A stretch of DNA of 64,000 bases, from assembly GCA_021787035.1 (NCBI GenBank), contig JAJYMM010000228.1, positions 25,864-89,863 of the forward strand. The letters run 5' to 3'. The notes beneath the pieces are model-generated. The model was not told where the DNA came from. It saw nothing but the letters and a program-made list of their open reading frames with translations, and made no database searches. Shown in pieces: positions 7,525-17,200 of the stretch (positions are counted from its first letter, which is position 1; every line of letters begins with the position of its first letter). Source of the DNA: Actinomycetes bacterium (GTDB lineage: Bacteria > Actinomycetota > Acidimicrobiia > Acidimicrobiales > Palsa-688). The translations under genes were made by a program, and so were the position numbers.

Positions 7525-10251
7525 CTAGGAGCTGAGGCTTACGCCGGGGCAGGAGCTCTCTTCGCAGCTGACCGTTGGCCACGTACCGACGGGGACGCCG
7601 GCAGCGCCTTCCGACGTAGGGATCGTGCCCAGGCTGAGCCCGTCGGAGATCTTGAAACTTCCAACGAGAGGAGGGGCCACGGGGCTCGTTGTCGCGATGG
7701 CCGAGCGGGTGGTAGGGGTCTGGCCCGATGGGAGCGACGTCGGCACCGGGCGCGGGCTCGTTGTCCCGGCCCCCCCAGCGGTCATATCTGTACGAACCGT
7801 CTCGCCAGAGCCGGTCACCTGAAGAGCATCCGGGAGCGTGACGGAGATTGTCCCGGCCGCGTTGAGCACGCTGAGCGGGTAAAGGCCGCTCGGCAGGCCC
7901 ATTATGCTGACATCTACCTCCTGGGAGGAATCGAAGGTTACTGGTTCCCAGCTTCCTCCAATCTTCACAGCCGCGTTCTCGGGCAGCCTGTCACCGAAGA
8001 CGGAGACATCGGCCGTTACCCTTGGGGCGATCACGTCCGGCGAGATCTGTGTGATCTTGAACGCGCCCATGGGGATGGTGGGCTCGACTGGTTCACGCCC
8101 AGCTGTAGTGGTCGTGAGCCCTGTCCGGGTCGGGACAAGAGGAAGGGTCGCCGATGCCGGGGTGGGTGGGGCCGGCGTTGTGGGCGCGTCTGCTGAGCTG
8201 GCGGCGCCCGTCGCCGGCACCCCCGTCGCCGGCACCCCGCCCTCGGGGGACGTGCCCGCGAAGCTTGGCGGTGCCGCGAGGCTCGGGGACGCCGAACTTG
8301 GTGGTCCGACGTTGAAAAATACTGCCTCGGGGTGCCCGACCATGGCCCCAGTGGGGGCGGCTACCAAAGAGGCGACGAGGGCGTAGCTCCCTGAAGGAAG
8401 CGAGGCCGACAGCTTTGTAGTGAGCCCCGGCCCGGTGAAGGCTCTCGGCACTGAGCCAAAGCCCAGCAGGGCCTGGCCCTCGGGGCCGGTTACCGTCTCG
8501 CCGATCTGGCCTTGACCCTCCCACCCAAGGCGCTGCCCCACTACTCCATACATCCGCCCCCGGTAGGCGTATGCGAGGTCGGTCTTCAGGGTGAGCGCGC
8601 TGGCGTCTTCAACGACTGGGGAGGCAACCTTGGCAGTCACGCTGAACTGGCTCGGCTTGCTGGGGATGATGTCGTTCATGCCTGTGAAGGTGAAACTAAC
8701 GGGGCCCTGCACGGATGCAACTGCGGCCGCCGCGTCGAGGCGCCCGCCGGTGACGGTGAGACCGGCAAGAGAACGGGGGTGGTCGACTGTATCGAGGATG
8801 TCTGTTTTTATCTGTTCGGGGCTTAGCGAGGGATCTTCGGACAGCATCAAGGCAGCGGTCGCCGAGACCATGGGCGTAGCAAAGCTGGTGCCGTTTGCGA
8901 AAACGAAGCTGCCGTCAGGCTCTTGACCAAGGATGTAGGAGCCGGGCGCCATCAAGTCGACGGTAGAGGGGCCGTAATCGGAGAAGCTCGCCTTGGCGTC
9001 GTTCATGTCCGAGGCACCCACCGAGATCACATTCGGGTATTTGGACGCCAGGTTTGCTGGGCTCACGGTGTAGCTGTCGTTGTCCTTGCTGAAGTTGCCT
9101 GCGGCGGCGACGACGAGCACTCCTGCGTTCTCGGCGTCGGCCGCCAGCTCGTCCAAGAGCGTGTCGTTTCCTAGAAAAGCGAGTGAAAGGTTAATGATCT
9201 TGGCGCCGTGGTGAATTGCGTACCATCCGGCTTCGTAGACACAAAGGTCGCTAACGGTGGAGCCGTCCGTGCACTTCAGGTTCATGACCTTGGCACCTGG
9301 GGCAATGCCGGCGGCCCCGACACCGTTGCCTGCTTTGGCCGCAAGCACGTCAGCCACGAGAGTCCCGTGGTCGTAGTCGGTGGCCTTGCCTATGGGGCTG
9401 ACATCAGAGCTGAGAGGGTACGTCGTGAAGTTTTCTGACAAAGGTGACACCTGTCCCGCGAGTTCCGGGATGTTGCTTGCGACCCCGGTGTCGACATCGG
9501 CGATCGTTACGCCTGAGCCCAGGGAGTAGGGCCAAGCCTGGGCCGCGTCAGCAGAGGCTCCTGGGGTGGACCTCGAGCCTTGGTTGCTGCCGTTTAGACT
9601 GCCGATCCCGCCCTGTCCCCAGTTGGCCAAATAATACGCCTCTTGGAAGTATGGGTCGTTGGGCGGTGCTGGCTCTGTGGTCGTGGACGCGCTCTCCAGG
9701 CGGCCGAGGAGCTCCGGGCTAACGGAGGTCGCCCCGCTGGCGCGGCGAAGTGCCTTTCCCGAGAGCGTGGTCGTGACGGCGTAGTAGCCCTGTCCGGCGA
9801 CCTGGACTCTTTTCACGCCGGGGATCCGGGCCAACATAGCTTCCACTGCTACGGGGTCTAGCGCGACGGTCAGTCTCGCCTTGCTCTTGCTTGGCACGGA
9901 TGAGGATGCAGCCTTGCTGGATGCTGGGCCTGGCATGGTGGATGAAGCGCTCGAGGGTGCACTCGACGAAGCAGCCGTGCCGGCCGCTGTGGCTGACATG
10001 GGTGGGGACCCAGCCTTTGCTTGGGGAGTTTGTGTCACGAGACGGACGATGAAGTGGTTGAAGCCGTCATGCCACTCGGGCGGGGGAGCTGCGTCGGCAG
10101 GGAGGATGCGAAAGCGTTCGTTGGTCGGTCCCCTCACGCTGCCACCGGCAACGTAAGCGATAATCGTCACGACTACAAATAGCGTTAACCGTTTGGCGGC
10201 GACGACCTTTCGCCTGCGCGACTTTTTACCCCGAAAGCTCAGCCTTGACAT
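7525..10251 (-). CDS. Membrane-anchored subtilisin-like serine protease (S8) with long C-terminal extension
   Basis: A 908-residue precursor. A basic N-terminus is followed by one transmembrane segment or uncleaved signal (about residues 22-42) and a Ser/Ala-rich linker. A pro-peptide-like region follows (LDPVAVEAMLARIPGVKRV, about 130-165). The subtilase domain carries the triad Asp in TIADVDTGV (about 253), His in DHGTLVADVLA (about 294) and Ser in NGTSFATPMVSATAALML (about 456). The C-terminal 400 residues are beta-rich, then Pro/Ser/Thr-rich, including a duplicated GVPAT, and end with an IPT-like stretch (KITQISPDVIAPRVTADVSVFG). Likely an exported, surface-tethered protease. No partner gene lies beside it. 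Its substrate is unknown. Confidence 0.85.
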   Translation of the reverse strand: MSRLSFRGKKSRRRKVVAAKRLTLFVVVTIIAYVAGGSVRGPTNERFRILPADAAPPPEWHDGFNHFIVRLVTQTPQAKAGSPPMSATAAGTAASSSAPSSASSTMPGPASSKAASSSVPSKSKARLTVALDPVAVEAMLARIPGVKRVQVAGQGYYAVTTTLSGKALRRASGATSVSPELLGRLESASTTTEPAPPNDPYFQEAYYLANWGQGGIGSLNGSNQGSRSTPGASADAAQAWPYSLGSGVTIADVDTGVASNIPELAGQVSPLSENFTTYPLSSDVSPIGKATDYDHGTLVADVLAAKAGNGVGAAGIAPGAKVMNLKCTDGSTVSDLCVYEAGWYAIHHGAKIINLSLAFLGNDTLLDELAADAENAGVLVVAAAGNFSKDNDSYTVSPANLASKYPNVISVGASDMNDAKASFSDYGPSTVDLMAPGSYILGQEPDGSFVFANGTSFATPMVSATAALMLSEDPSLSPEQIKTDILDTVDHPRSLAGLTVTGGRLDAAAAVASVQGPVSFTFTGMNDIIPSKPSQFSVTAKVASPVVEDASALTLKTDLAYAYRGRMYGVVGQRLGWEGQGQIGETVTGPEGQALLGFGSVPRAFTGPGLTTKLSASLPSGSYALVASLVAAPTGAMVGHPEAVFFNVGPPSSASPSLAAPPSFAGTSPEGGVPATGVPATGAASSADAPTTPAPPTPASATLPLVPTRTGLTTTTAGREPVEPTIPMGAFKITQISPDVIAPRVTADVSVFGDRLPENAAVKIGGSWEPVTFDSSQEVDVSIMGLPSGLYPLSVLNAAGTISVTLPDALQVTGSGETVRTDMTAGGAGTTSPRPVPTSLPSGQTPTTRSAIATTSPVAPPLVGSFKISDGLSLGTIPTSEGAAGVPVGTWPTVSCEESSCPGVSLSS

Positions 10252-10671
10252 GCTGTCACGGTTGCGTTGGGGTCCTGGACGCGAGCCTCGGCCTCCGTCG
10301 TTGGAGCGCGTCTACACCAAGCTGAGCCGAGGGGGCGGTGGTTACCCCAGTTTGGGTGCGCGCCCCTGCCTGCGAACGCGTAAAGGGACAAGGCTCGGGG
10401 CACCGACTCTAGCTCGGTCGCCCGGTCGCATTTCTTGAGAGATGGGCCCACTTTTCCGGAGCCACGATCGTGACCAAGGTCTCAATTTTGGAGCCATATC
10501 CCACGGGTCCGGTGGCCGTTCAGGTATAGGGGCTTTGGTCACACGTGCTCACCGTGGACGAGAGGGCCATCAACACATGCGAGTGAGACGCCGATCATCA
10601 ACGGGTGCTAGCCAAGGGCCGGGTGCGATGTTAGAACACGCTCAATTTGCGGTGCTCACCTGGGCAACTGG
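10252..10671. other. Divergent intergenic region, no gene seen
   Basis: 420 bp between the divergent subtilase and GGDEF/EAL genes, so it should hold promoters for both. The only clear symmetry is the 10-bp palindrome CACGATCGTG at 10463-10472. I see no convincing coding frame or riboswitch consensus. Confidence 0.5.
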
Positions 10672-13600
10672 ATGGTGGGCCGGCAAAGCAGAGGCCGCCC
10701 GTCGCCCTGGAACCCGCCTGAGGACGGTCTAAGGGCTGCGATGGGCTCCCTCAATGCTCGGCGAAAAGCGAGAACAAGCTGCGGGACGGCGAGGAGGGGC
10801 GGCCCGCAGGGGACCTGGCTCGGCCGGCTCAGCCAATTGGCACTGGACTGTGCGGACGAGACGGAGATTGCAGAGGCTGCGGTACGCGCCGTGGCTAGGG
10901 CACTTCGTGTGGACATGGCCCAGTACCTGGAACTGCACCCGGCAGATGGCGCCTTGGCACTGCGTGCAGCCGTCGGCCTGCCACGCGGTCTCGTTGGAAA
11001 GGCCGGCATCCTGGCCCATCACAATGGGTCGTTTTACGGGTTCGTGCTGGCTTCGGAGCGACCTGTAGCCGTTGCCGACCTGAGGAGCGACAGCCGTTTC
11101 ACCCCTTCAGCATTCGTTGCAGGTCTCGGCGCGACCAGCGCATTGGGCACCGCAGTGCGCGGATCCTCAGGAGAGGTCCTTGGTGTGCTGGGAGCCCAGT
11201 CGCGCACCGGGCGGCGCTTCAGCGACTTTGAAACCGAGGCCATGAAGACGATTGCTAACGTGCTTTCGCTAGCCGTCGTCCGGCGGAGGAGCGAAGGGCG
11301 GTTCCAGGCCGTCGTCCAGAACTCGAGCGACTTCATCGCTGTCGTCGATGCAAAAGGCGCCCTTAGTTACTGCAACCCGGCGCTGCGCAAGCTGTTCGGG
11401 CTGGGCGACGGCGACGTCCGGGGCGTGAGCACGGAGTGCTTTGTCCACCCAGACGACCTGGCCCGGGCCACGGCAGCCTTTAGGCGCGACGTATCGGAGC
11501 CAGGACGTGGCCCGAGAGCAGTGAACCGGTTCCAGACGGCTTCGGGCGAGTGGCGCCATCTCGAAGTGGTGGCCACGAACTGCCTAGACGACCCCGCCGT
11601 CAGAGGGGTAGTGCTAAACGGCAGGGACGTCACGGAGACGACGAGGCTGACCAGGGTGCTACGGACTCTGAGCGCAGGCAACCACGCCCTGGTGAGCGCG
11701 AGTGACGAGACCTCTTTGTTGAACGACGTGTGCAGGGCAATCGTCGAAGTTGGGGGCTTCCCGCTCGCTTGGGCGGGATATGCCGAGCGCGGCACCGGGC
11801 GCAATCTCAGACCCGTTGCGTCGGCCGGGCTCTCCGATTACCTGGAGGGACTGAGGGTGAGCTGGGCAGACGATGCAGAAGGTCGGGGCCCTGCAGGCAC
11901 GGCAGTGCGCGCCGGCGAGGCCCAGGTAATCTCCAACTTAGCGGCCGAGGCTTCCTTCGGACCTTGGCGGGAGGCGGCGCACCGCTTTGGCCTCCGCTCT
12001 GCCTGCGCCCTTCCGCTTCGCGTGCAAACCGAGGTTGTCGGGGTGCTGTCGATCTACGCTGCGGAACTCGACGCTTTCGGGCCGGAGGAGGTTTCACTGC
12101 TCCAAGAGCTGGCCCAGGATCTCTCTTATGGGGCTGCTCGTCTCCGCGACGCTGTTTCGCTCCGAGCGAGCGAGCAGCGGTTCCGGGCCCTGGCCGGCTC
12201 GGCGCCGATCGGCGTCGTCGAGATTTCGGCTACGGGCGAGATCGAATACGCCAATGCCCGCGTGGCAGAGATAACGGGTCACAGCACCGAAGACCTTCTG
12301 AGCGGGCACTGGATCGACCACGTCCATGCTGACAACCTGCCGGAGACGCTCGCCACGCTTGAAAAGGCCCGAGCGGGGGAGGTGGCGGTGGCGAAGTTCC
12401 GCCTGAGGCACCCTGGAAACGAGGATCGCCATGTGCGCGTCTCGGTTGGGCCAAAGGGTGGCGACATGGCCAACGGTTCGGTCGTGACGGTCGAGGATGT
12501 GACCGATGAGACGCTCGCCCAAGAAGCCATTGCCTACCAGGCGACCCACGACCCCCTGACGGGTCTCGCGAACCGAGCCCTGTTCCTGCAAAGCCTTGAT
12601 GAAGTGATGTCTCAGGACACGCGCGCTGGCGGCTTCGCTGTGCTCCTTCTCGACCTGGACCGCTTCAAGGTGGTGAACGACTCCCTCGGCCACCTGGCTG
12701 GAGACGAGGTGCTGAGGCAAGTGGCGGAGCGCTTTACCCGCGCTGCGAGGGAGGGCGACGTCGTGGCTCGGTTCAGCGGCGACGAGTTTATGTTCATCAT
12801 GCATGGCGTCCGCGACTCCAAAGACCCGGCCGCGGTGGCTACGCGCCTGCTCAGCCTGCTGGAAGCCCCCGTGAGCGCTGCCGGCCGGGAGCTCTGGGTG
12901 ACGGCCAGCTTGGGGATCGTCGTGCCGAGCTGTCAGCGCGATGCGACTGCCATTTTGCGCGACGCCGACGCCGCAATGTACCGGGCCAAGGCGATGGGCC
13001 GCAACCGCTGGGCCTTGTTTGACGATGCCTTCCATGCGGAGTCGGTTAGGCGCTTGGCTTTGGAGGCGGACTTGCAGCGCGCCATCGAGCGGCAAGAACT
13101 CGAGGTCCACTACCAGCCACTGGTCGATCCCGTGACCGGCCGGCCGAAGTCTGCCGAGGCCTTGGTGCGCTGGCGGAGCCCAAGCCGCGGGCTCGTCATG
13201 CCGAGCGAGTTCGTCCCCTTGGCTGAAGAGACGGGGCTCATCGGCCCGATCGGCGCCTGGGTCCTCGAGCGCGCCATAGCCCAGGTGGCGGCTTGGGACC
13301 AAGCTGGCGGCCCGTGCCTAGAGGAGGTGGCCGTCAACCTGTCGGCCCGACAGCTCGACGACCCGGCTACGTCTCTTACGGTCGAGGACCTGCTCACTCG
13401 CTACGGCATTGCCCCGAGCCGGCTATGCGTCGAGGTGACCGAATCCGTGCTCATGGCCGATACGCTCGCCGCCCGCCAAACGCTTGAGGCCTTTCGGGCA
13501 CTCGGCTTGCGTGTGGCGATCGACGACTTTGGCACCGGGTATTCGTCCTTGGCCTACCTCCATGCCTTGCCGGTCACGACGGTCAAGGTCGACCGCATGT

Positions 13601-13890
13601 TCGTCGAACGATTGGGAGCCGAGGACGACTCGACAGCGGTGGTGAAAGCAGTGGTCGAGATGAGCCACGCGATGGGGTTGAACGTCGTTGCCGAAGGGGT
13701 GAGCAGCGCCGGCCTCAATGTGCTCGTGGCGGGCCTCGGGTGCGAAAGGGCCCAAGGCTTTCACTGGGCAAGGCCTCTGCCATCGGTGGAGTTCGCAGCC
13801 TGGTGGCGGAAAACGAGTTCGGTCCCCGACCTTGGGGAAGCCGCGGCCTCCCGCAACCATCGGGGGTCTCAAGAATCGGCGGGTGTCTAG
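10672..13890 (+). CDS. GAF-PAS-GAF-PAS-GGDEF-EAL cyclic-di-GMP signalling protein
   Basis: 1072 residues. Domain order: GAF (about 45-195), PAS (about 205-320, VVQNSSDFIAVVDAKG), GAF (about 335-490), PAS (about 500-620), GGDEF (about 630-795) and EAL (about 805-1055). The diguanylate-cyclase signature is RFSGDEF (about residue 700), a Ser-for-Gly variant of GGDEF, with the upstream DLDRFKVVNDSLGH loop intact. The EAL signature SAEALVRW (about 827), NLSARQL and DDFGTGYSSL are present, so phosphodiesterase activity is likely. No membrane helix is seen, so it is probably a cytoplasmic sensor of small ligands or redox. Translation may instead start at the ATG at 10741. It is a single gene and not in an obvious operon. 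Confidence 0.9.
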   Translation: MVGRQSRGRPSPWNPPEDGLRAAMGSLNARRKARTSCGTARRGGPQGTWLGRLSQLALDCADETEIAEAAVRAVARALRVDMAQYLELHPADGALALRAAVGLPRGLVGKAGILAHHNGSFYGFVLASERPVAVADLRSDSRFTPSAFVAGLGATSALGTAVRGSSGEVLGVLGAQSRTGRRFSDFETEAMKTIANVLSLAVVRRRSEGRFQAVVQNSSDFIAVVDAKGALSYCNPALRKLFGLGDGDVRGVSTECFVHPDDLARATAAFRRDVSEPGRGPRAVNRFQTASGEWRHLEVVATNCLDDPAVRGVVLNGRDVTETTRLTRVLRTLSAGNHALVSASDETSLLNDVCRAIVEVGGFPLAWAGYAERGTGRNLRPVASAGLSDYLEGLRVSWADDAEGRGPAGTAVRAGEAQVISNLAAEASFGPWREAAHRFGLRSACALPLRVQTEVVGVLSIYAAELDAFGPEEVSLLQELAQDLSYGAARLRDAVSLRASEQRFRALAGSAPIGVVEISATGEIEYANARVAEITGHSTEDLLSGHWIDHVHADNLPETLATLEKARAGEVAVAKFRLRHPGNEDRHVRVSVGPKGGDMANGSVVTVEDVTDETLAQEAIAYQATHDPLTGLANRALFLQSLDEVMSQDTRAGGFAVLLLDLDRFKVVNDSLGHLAGDEVLRQVAERFTRAAREGDVVARFSGDEFMFIMHGVRDSKDPAAVATRLLSLLEAPVSAAGRELWVTASLGIVVPSCQRDATAILRDADAAMYRAKAMGRNRWALFDDAFHAESVRRLALEADLQRAIERQELEVHYQPLVDPVTGRPKSAEALVRWRSPSRGLVMPSEFVPLAEETGLIGPIGAWVLERAIAQVAAWDQAGGPCLEEVAVNLSARQLDDPATSLTVEDLLTRYGIAPSRLCVEVTESVLMADTLAARQTLEAFRALGLRVAIDDFGTGYSSLAYLHALPVTTVKVDRMFVERLGAEDDSTAVVKAVVEMSHAMGLNVVAEGVSSAGLNVLVAGLGCERAQGFHWARPLPSVEFAAWWRKTSSVPDLGEAAASRNHRGSQESAGV

Positions 13891-13902
13891 ATTAAATCTA
13901 GA
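13886..13902. repeat. 17-bp palindrome at the GGDEF/EAL stop codon
   Basis: TCTAGATTAAATCTAGA has 8-bp arms and a one-base centre. It overlaps the TAG stop and could form a short hairpin at the 3' end of the transcript or bind a protein. Confidence 0.5.
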
Positions 13903-14035
13903 TGGGGCGGTGGGCCGATTGCGGCCGCTGGCAACTACTCGGCGCCTCAAGTGCCCGCGGGTGTTTCGACATGGCGAGCGCTCTAAGTGGCAGCCCTTCC
14001 CACGACCGCAAGTAGCCGCCGGTAGCCGCAGGCAG

Positions 14036-14803
14036 TTAGCTGCTTTGCGTGCTTTGCGCGGTGGCATCGGTCCATGGCCAAGGGCAAGCGTCCGGGCCCG
14101 CTTCAGGAAGGCCCAGACAGCGCCGGAGGTCATCGAGCAATAGCCCGCTCGCCGGTGGGTCTTCGAGGACGAGGCCGTCAGAAGTGACTGCTTTGCAATA
14201 GGCGCCGTCCTTACGAGTGACAATGCAGGCCATGCGCACTGTTGCCCGATGGGGGGCGGGAGTGTACGGTCCGCCCGGTTGGCTGGGCCCGACCTGGCTA
14301 AGGACCGAAGCCATGCGGCTGGCGGGTTGGCCGAGGCGTTGGCTGCCGGGGACCGCCGTGCCGTCACCGGGTCGGCTGCCCTGCGCCTGCTCCGTAGCCT
14401 GCTCCGTAGCCTGCTCCGTAGCCGTAGCCGTAGCCGTAGCCGTAGCCGTAGCCGTAGCCGTAGCCGTAGCCGTAGCCGTAGCCGTAGCCGTAGCCGTAGC
14501 CTGCGCCGTAGCCGACGCCTGCAGCTGCGCCGTCGCCTGGGCCGTAACCGTAGCCGTAGCCGGCGCCGGGGCGGGGACCGGGATCGTGTGCCCAGTGGCC
14601 ACGACGCCGACGGCGTCCCATTCAGGTGGAGCAAGCCGGCCTAGGAGGGCGTCGGGCTCCTCGGAGAGGCCGAGGGCGAAGGAGCCTTCCTCGCCGCTCC
14701 CGGGGTCGGAACATACATAGGCCCAGGTCGGTCTTCCAGCCTGTGCGACGTGCTCACTCAGGGCGTCGAAGAGCACTTCTACCAATCGCTGCCAGTCTCG
14801 CAT
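14036..14803 (-). CDS. Hypothetical protein with a (TA)n dipeptide repeat
   Basis: 255 residues from the ATG at 14803, which follows GGGGGTAG; an upstream in-frame start at 14839 is possible. The N-terminal part (MRDWQRLVEVLFDALSEHV...) and the C-terminal part (VRMACIVTRKDGAYCKAVT...) look like ordinary globular sequence. They are separated by a linker made of 14 perfect hexanucleotide repeats encoding Thr-Ala, then EQATEQATEQA. I do not recognise the family. It has no signal peptide or membrane segment. It is convergent with the GGDEF/EAL gene. Changes in repeat number would alter linker length without frameshift. Confidence 0.6.
   Translation of the reverse strand: MRDWQRLVEVLFDALSEHVAQAGRPTWAYVCSDPGSGEEGSFALGLSEEPDALLGRLAPPEWDAVGVVATGHTIPVPAPAPATATVTAQATAQLQASATAQATATATATATATATATATATATATATATEQATEQATEQAQGSRPGDGTAVPGSQRLGQPASRMASVLSQVGPSQPGGPYTPAPHRATVRMACIVTRKDGAYCKAVTSDGLVLEDPPASGLLLDDLRRCLGLPEAGPDACPWPWTDATAQSTQSS
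14418..14501. repeat. Perfect hexanucleotide microsatellite, 14 copies of GTAGCC
   Basis: 84 bp of uninterrupted GTAGCC, with further diverged copies on both sides (from about 14393 and to about 14560). It lies inside the minus-strand hypothetical gene, where it encodes alternating Thr and Ala. Every frame on both strands stays open through it. Confidence 0.95.
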
Positions 14804-14967
14804 GGCACTACCCCCACGCACGTGCTGAACCACGTGCAACGAAAAGCACGTTGGGGGCGGGCACCTGTGCCCCGAGAACTACGGGCCCGCTCCATACTAC
14901 GCCCGCGCCGGCCCCGGCGCCATGTTTGCGACCAGCTGGGGCCGCCCACCAAGGCCTTGTCGCACGG

Positions 14968-14973
14968 TAGGCT
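14968..14973 (+). promoter_or_regulatory. -10-like TAGGCT before tig
   Basis: TAGGCT lies 11 bases before the tig ATG, and there is no Shine-Dalgarno sequence between, consistent with a leaderless or very short leader. The same hexamer precedes the genes at 40922 and 53805. Confidence 0.5.
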
Positions 14974-14984
14974 CAGCGTCTCAT

Positions 14985-16505
14985 ATGAAAGCCGAAATCG
15001 CCCCGCTCGAGGGCAACAGGGTCAAGCTCTCTGTCGAGGTGGACGAGGTCGAGGTCGAGCAGGCGATCGACGCGACCTTCGACAGGCTGACCAGGGAGTT
15101 GCAGGTGCCGGGCTTCCGCCGCGGCAAAGTCCCCCGGCGAGTGCTCGAAGCGCGGCTCGGTCGCCCTCGGGCTCGTCAGGAGGCGCTTGACAGCCATATA
15201 CCCGAGTGGTATGCGCGAGCGGTCACCGACAAGAGCGTTGACGTGATTGCCGACCCCCAGATAGAGGTCACCGGGGGTGAAGAGGACGGGGCCTTGTTGT
15301 TCGACGCCGTTGTCGAAGTGAGGCCGCGTCTCCACCTGGAGGGCTACGAAGCGCTTCAAGTGAAGGTCCCCAGCCCAGAGGTGAGCGAAGACGACGTCCA
15401 AGCCCAAGTGGACAGGCTGAGGGGCAACTTCGCGGAGCTTGCTGTTGTCGAGCGCGAGGCCAGGACCGGCGACAGTGTCGTCGTCGACATGACGGCTACC
15501 CGAGACGGCAAGCCGCTGGCGAGCCTCTCCTATACCGACTACTCGGTGGAGCTGGGATCGGGCAACGACCTCCCTGGCCTCGACGAGCACGTCCCCGGGG
15601 CCAAGGCCGGTGACACCGTCGAGTTCGACACGGACCTGGGGGGACCTGTCCACCTCGAGGTGACCGTCAAGCAGGTGCAGGAGAAGGTCCTGCCCGAGGA
15701 GACCGACGAGTGGGCATCTGAGGCATCGGAGTTCAGCACCAGCGCCGAACTGCGAGAAGACATCCGGAACCGCTTCGCCGCTGACAAGCGTTCCTTCGCT
15801 GCGGCAGCGTTCCGGGACGGGACGTGGAGGGCTCTCGTGGGTTTGGTGACCGAGGAGCCCCCCGCTGCACTGGTCGATGCCGAGACGAGGCGGATGGCGG
15901 AGGCATTAGGCAGGAGGCTCGATGCGCAAGGTATCCCCCTCCAGCGCTACCTGAATGCCATTGGCAGCACGGTGGAGCAAGTCGTCGGCGAATTGCGTGC
16001 TCAGGCGGTGCCGGCAGTGAAGGCTGACCTTGCCCTCCGCGCGGTGGCAGACGACCTCGCGATCGAGCCTTCCGAGGCGGAGATGGACGAGTTCATGGAC
16101 CGGTTGGCGAGGCAGTCGGGTGTGCCCTCAGACATTTTCAGGCTGCAGGTAGAGCGCGCGGGACAGCGTCTGGCGGTACGATCAGATTTAAGGAAGAGCA
16201 AGGCCTTCGACTGGTTGGTCGAGCACGCCGAGGTGACCGACGAGGAGGGCAAACCCGTGGACCGGGCACTGCTGACAGCTGAGAGCCATGCGCCAGAGGC
16301 AGGGACCGAAGTCGATGACGAAGCCGGGAGCTCCTTCTCTACAGGTGAAGCAGGCGGCCCGGCGAGCCTCGAGTTGGCAAGCGGGGTGCTGGGCGAGCCC
16401 CAGCCGGCGTCGTCCACGACAGAGCCGGCGTCGTCCACGACAGAGCCGGCGCCGTCCACGACAGAGCCGGCGGGTACCGCTGGCACGGGAGGGAGCAGCG
16501 AGTGA
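14985..16505 (+). CDS. tig: Trigger factor, ribosome-associated chaperone and prolyl isomerase
   Basis: 506 residues from ATG 14985. The N-terminal ribosome-binding domain carries the signature GFRRGKVPR (about residues 41-49). A FKBP-like PPIase domain (about 155-245, [15 protein letters not shown]) and the helical C-terminal chaperone arms follow. It binds nascent chains at the ribosome exit and helps them fold. The last 80 residues are a non-conserved acidic and Ser/Thr-rich tail including three ASSTTEP-type repeats (21-bp units at about 16410-16472). The stop overlaps the clpP GTG, so folding and proteolysis genes are co-transcribed, as in many bacteria. An open extension upstream of 14985 is not supported by homology. 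Confidence 0.95.
   Translation: MKAEIAPLEGNRVKLSVEVDEVEVEQAIDATFDRLTRELQVPGFRRGKVPRRVLEARLGRPRARQEALDSHIPEWYARAVTDKSVDVIADPQIEVTGGEEDGALLFDAVVEVRPRLHLEGYEALQVKVPSPEVSEDDVQAQVDRLRGNFAELAVVEREARTGDSVVVDMTATRDGKPLASLSYTDYSVELGSGNDLPGLDEHVPGAKAGDTVEFDTDLGGPVHLEVTVKQVQEKVLPEETDEWASEASEFSTSAELREDIRNRFAADKRSFAAAAFRDGTWRALVGLVTEEPPAALVDAETRRMAEALGRRLDAQGIPLQRYLNAIGSTVEQVVGELRAQAVPAVKADLALRAVADDLAIEPSEAEMDEFMDRLARQSGVPSDIFRLQVERAGQRLAVRSDLRKSKAFDWLVEHAEVTDEEGKPVDRALLTAESHAPEAGTEVDDEAGSSFSTGEAGGPASLELASGVLGEPQPASSTTEPASSTTEPAPSTTEPAGTAGTGGSSE
16410..16472 (+). repeat. 21-bp in-frame repeats in the tig C-terminus
   Basis: Three tandem 21-bp units (GCGTCGTCCACGACAGAGCC and one more base), one with a base change, encode (ASSTTEP)n just before the stop. 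Confidence 0.85.
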
Positions 16506-17182
16506 ACCGCCCAACGGCCGGTGTGCCCGGCATCCGGTACGCTGGCTACCAGCATGTGGTCGACCAGTACCACGTCCCGGGGATATTCGAGCAGACCAAC
16601 CGGGGAGAGCGGGGTTACGACCTGTTCTCGCGGATGCTCGAAGAAAACATCGTTTTTCTTGGGACCCCCATAGACGACTATGTAGCCAACGCAGTATGTG
16701 CACAGCTGCTCTACTTGGAGTACAAGAACCCTGACAAGGACATCAGCATCTACATCAACTCGCCGGGCGGCGACATCACCGCTTTGTTCGCCGTTTACGA
16801 CACGATGAAGTTCGTCCGCAATGACATCTCGACCTTCTGCTACGGGCAGGCGGCGTCGGCGGCGGCTGTGCTCTTGGCCGGGGGCACCAGAGGGAAGCGC
16901 TACTCCTTGCCCCATGCACGCATACTCTTGCACCAGCCCTACGGTGGGGCGGCCGGCCAGGCTGCAGATATCGAGATCCAGGCAAAGGAGATCATCCGCA
17001 TGCGGGACCTGCTCAACGAGATGATCGCTATGGACACGGGGCAATCACTGGAGAAGGTGCAGGCGGACACCGATAGGGATTTCATTATGAGCGCCGCTGA
17101 GGCCCACGACTACGGCATCATCGACGAAGTGATCACGAGCCGAGAGCTGTCTGGCGTGCCCCAGGCTGCAGGGGTGGCTTGA
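16502..17182 (+). CDS. clpP: ATP-dependent Clp protease proteolytic subunit, ClpP2-like
   Basis: 226 residues from a GTG overlapping the tig stop (GTGA). Catalytic Ser in [11 protein letters not shown], His in [12 protein letters not shown] and Asp in DTDRDF give the complete Ser-His-Asp triad. NSPGGDITA forms the oxyanion region. The [11 protein letters not shown] version (not GQAASMGA) is typical of actinobacterial ClpP2. It forms the tetradecameric barrel fed by ClpX, whose gene follows after 18 bases. Actinobacteria usually encode clpP1 directly upstream; only one clpP is present here. The N-terminal 20 residues resemble a pro-peptide. Confidence 0.95.
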   Translation: MNRPTAGVPGIRYAGYQHVVDQYHVPGIFEQTNRGERGYDLFSRMLEENIVFLGTPIDDYVANAVCAQLLYLEYKNPDKDISIYINSPGGDITALFAVYDTMKFVRNDISTFCYGQAASAAAVLLAGGTRGKRYSLPHARILLHQPYGGAAGQAADIEIQAKEIIRMRDLLNEMIAMDTGQSLEKVQADTDRDFIMSAAEAHDYGIIDEVITSRELSGVPQAAGVA

Positions 17183-17200
17183 GGGACGGGGCAGGAGACC

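Noticed and set aside
6943..8196. 417-residue plus-strand open frame across tRNA-Pro and the subtilase 3' end
   Set aside because: It overlaps the tRNA, runs antisense to a clear protease gene, is Arg/Pro-rich and shows no motif or ribosome site.
10252..10671. c-di-GMP riboswitch upstream of the GGDEF/EAL gene
   Set aside because: I could not find the conserved GEMM core sequence or its paired stems.
14217..14720. Plus-strand frames encoding (SR)n or (AV)n across the hexanucleotide repeat
   Set aside because: All frames are open through a repeat; only the minus-strand frame has plausible globular sequence on both sides and a ribosome site.
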